A stretch of DNA of 64,000 bases from Mesaphorura yosii (taxonomy: Eukaryota > Arthropoda > Collembola > Poduromorpha > Tullbergiidae). Each line of letters opens with the position of its first letter. The stretch's first letter is position 1. Both the position numbers and the translations under genes were made by a program. The notes beneath the pieces were generated by a model that searched no databases, had not been told where the DNA came from, and saw only the letters and a list, made by a program, of their open reading frames with translations. This document shows positions 63,001-64,000 of the stretch, one piece after another. Where the stretch lies: the NCBI GenBank assembly GCA_009869945.1, contig WIXG01000025.1:310001-374000 (forward strand), given 5' to 3'.

Positions 63001-64000
63001 ACCAGGAATGGAGGCCAGGAACGTGCCTTTCAGTTCCATGGCAAGATTCGTGATTGGGTCGCTTGTATTCGGAATTGCCGGGGTTGTTCAAGTAGGTCAA
63101 AGTCGTTAAGTTATCAAGTCAATCAATGAAGTGTAATCTGTCGCAACTGCTTTTTAGTGGCTGTACCGGGTTGGATTTCATGAGCGGTACATTTCCAACA
63201 AGATTCTGGACTTCGTTGACGTGTGCACTCTCTCGAACATCAGCGTCTTCATTCTTGCAGCTCAACAATATGGGTTCTACATTCACGGAAGGTAGAAATT
63301 TAACATTTCGCCTCTCGGGAACTGAATCCGTTCTTACAATTTCAATTCCTTGTTTCCCAGATCTGTTCATGGATTCACCGACATCGACATGCACACCATG
63401 ATTGACCAACTACACCGGGAAGAAGAGGATTTGTGTGGCAGACGTGGACTTGTTCCATCGACTGATCAGCAAACGTTTCTCATTTCTGTTCCAAGAACAT
63501 TCCGGCAGATTTACAATCGTGTTCTCGAACCACTTTACATTGTAAGCCGTCCTTAATAATCCCTATTTCTGCTTATATGAATATTTTCAAAGCAATTGAC
63601 AGTCTGAACTTTCCAGGCTGGCTTAAACGCTGGTAGCGTCGGACGTGGTCGCCGCAGTATGGACTTACTTTCTGCCGGTACGATTAAATCTGGGAATCTG
63701 CCGTCAAAGCAAAGCTCAGGGCAACTTAACATGAGTGTCATCGCCTATCATTCCATGAACCGTTTTCTTACAACATTCCTCGACCATTCGTTGTCCGACT
63801 TGGACTATGAAATTGCAACGAAGACATTCTTCGAGCTGAGCCTGGACATGGAGTTCAAAGAAGTCACAAGTCATCGTGCAGTCTTTTACAACGGTATGTC
63901 CATAACGTGGCGAAAGATTTAAGCTAGTTTCTTTCATATTAAGGAATCCTGGTAAATGACTCGTTTACAGATAATGGGCACTCCTTCGACAGTGTTCTGT
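60009..64000 (+). CDS. TMEM67: Meckelin (TMEM67/MKS3), 3' end beyond the window
   Basis: Thirteen exons seen: 60009-60231, 60420-60605, 60689-60990, 61067-61663, 61750-61892, 61973-62138, 62224-62508, 62593-62871, 62951-63091, 63158-63291, 63361-63541, 63617-63893 and 63971 onward. About 981 codons are present (human protein 995); roughly the last 60 residues are missing. Meckelin sits in the ciliary transition zone with the MKS complex and helps gate membrane traffic; mutations in the human gene cause Meckel and Joubert syndromes. Seen: a signal peptide (1 to about 25); a Cys-rich extracellular domain (about 57-235, with CPCPSGHYRDPDGKC); a long luminal region with NxT/S sites; membrane segments from about 540-559, 575-605, 709-735 and 757-780; the signature SIDIFFVDWEKP and WRTYFVANEWNEIQT; then SNISVFILA, YGFYIHGR and RRGLVPSTDQQTF. 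In an arthropod it should act only in sensory-neuron or sperm cilia. Confidence 0.95.

Noticed and set aside
1-64000. Transposons, CRISPR arrays, rRNA, tRNA and bacterial insertions
   Set aside because: No transposase-like or reverse-transcriptase-like coding, no long terminal or regularly spaced repeats, and no RNA gene signature were seen on either strand by eye.

Overview
This is a piece of an animal nuclear genome, most likely an arthropod (pancrustacean, for example a springtail or a related lineage). The genes are split by short GT-AG introns, mostly 65-190 bases. The set is animal-specific: a p130CAS scaffold, an extramacrochaetae/Id HLH repressor and the ciliary protein meckelin. The short introns and the emc-like HLH protein fit an arthropod best. 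The species call is inference. No bacterial operon, phage, transposon, CRISPR array or tRNA was recognised.

Layout. (1) 2-11 kb is a compact block: p130CAS/BCAR1 (+), a small DUF427 gene (-) convergent with it, then CNEP1R1 (+) divergent from DUF427, then TRMT112 (+). The last three were rebuilt by following splice sites between short coding blocks that look like noise as single open frames. (2) 11.3-29.4 kb has no recognisable gene. (3) 29.45-35.86 kb holds the emc/Id gene: a TATA-type promoter, three coding exons, one 4.07 kb intron and a long 3' UTR. (4) 35.9-56.6 kb is a second gene-free stretch with one weak small-ORF candidate. (5) 56.7-59.56 kb is a secreted protein with a CCP-like module, a long Thr/Ser mucin region and a CAP domain. 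(6) 60.0 kb to the right edge is meckelin (TMEM67), with its last residues beyond the window.

The genes are not an operon and mostly serve unrelated jobs: adhesion signalling (p130CAS), lipid synthesis control at the nuclear envelope (CNEP1R1), methyltransferase activation (TRMT112), repression of bHLH factors (emc) and the ciliary transition zone (TMEM67). The deserts on both sides of emc are what one expects for the regulatory landscape of a developmental gene. By hand count they hold many CAGGTG E-boxes, with a strong bias to one strand.

I found no clearly new multi-gene system. The points most worth a second look are the DUF427 gene in an animal genome with a 25-base exon, the CCP-mucin-CAP protein, the start-stop uORF in front of emc, and the strand-biased CAGGTG sites. 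All exon limits come from splice consensus, reading phase and family resemblance recalled from knowledge; nothing was aligned by software.
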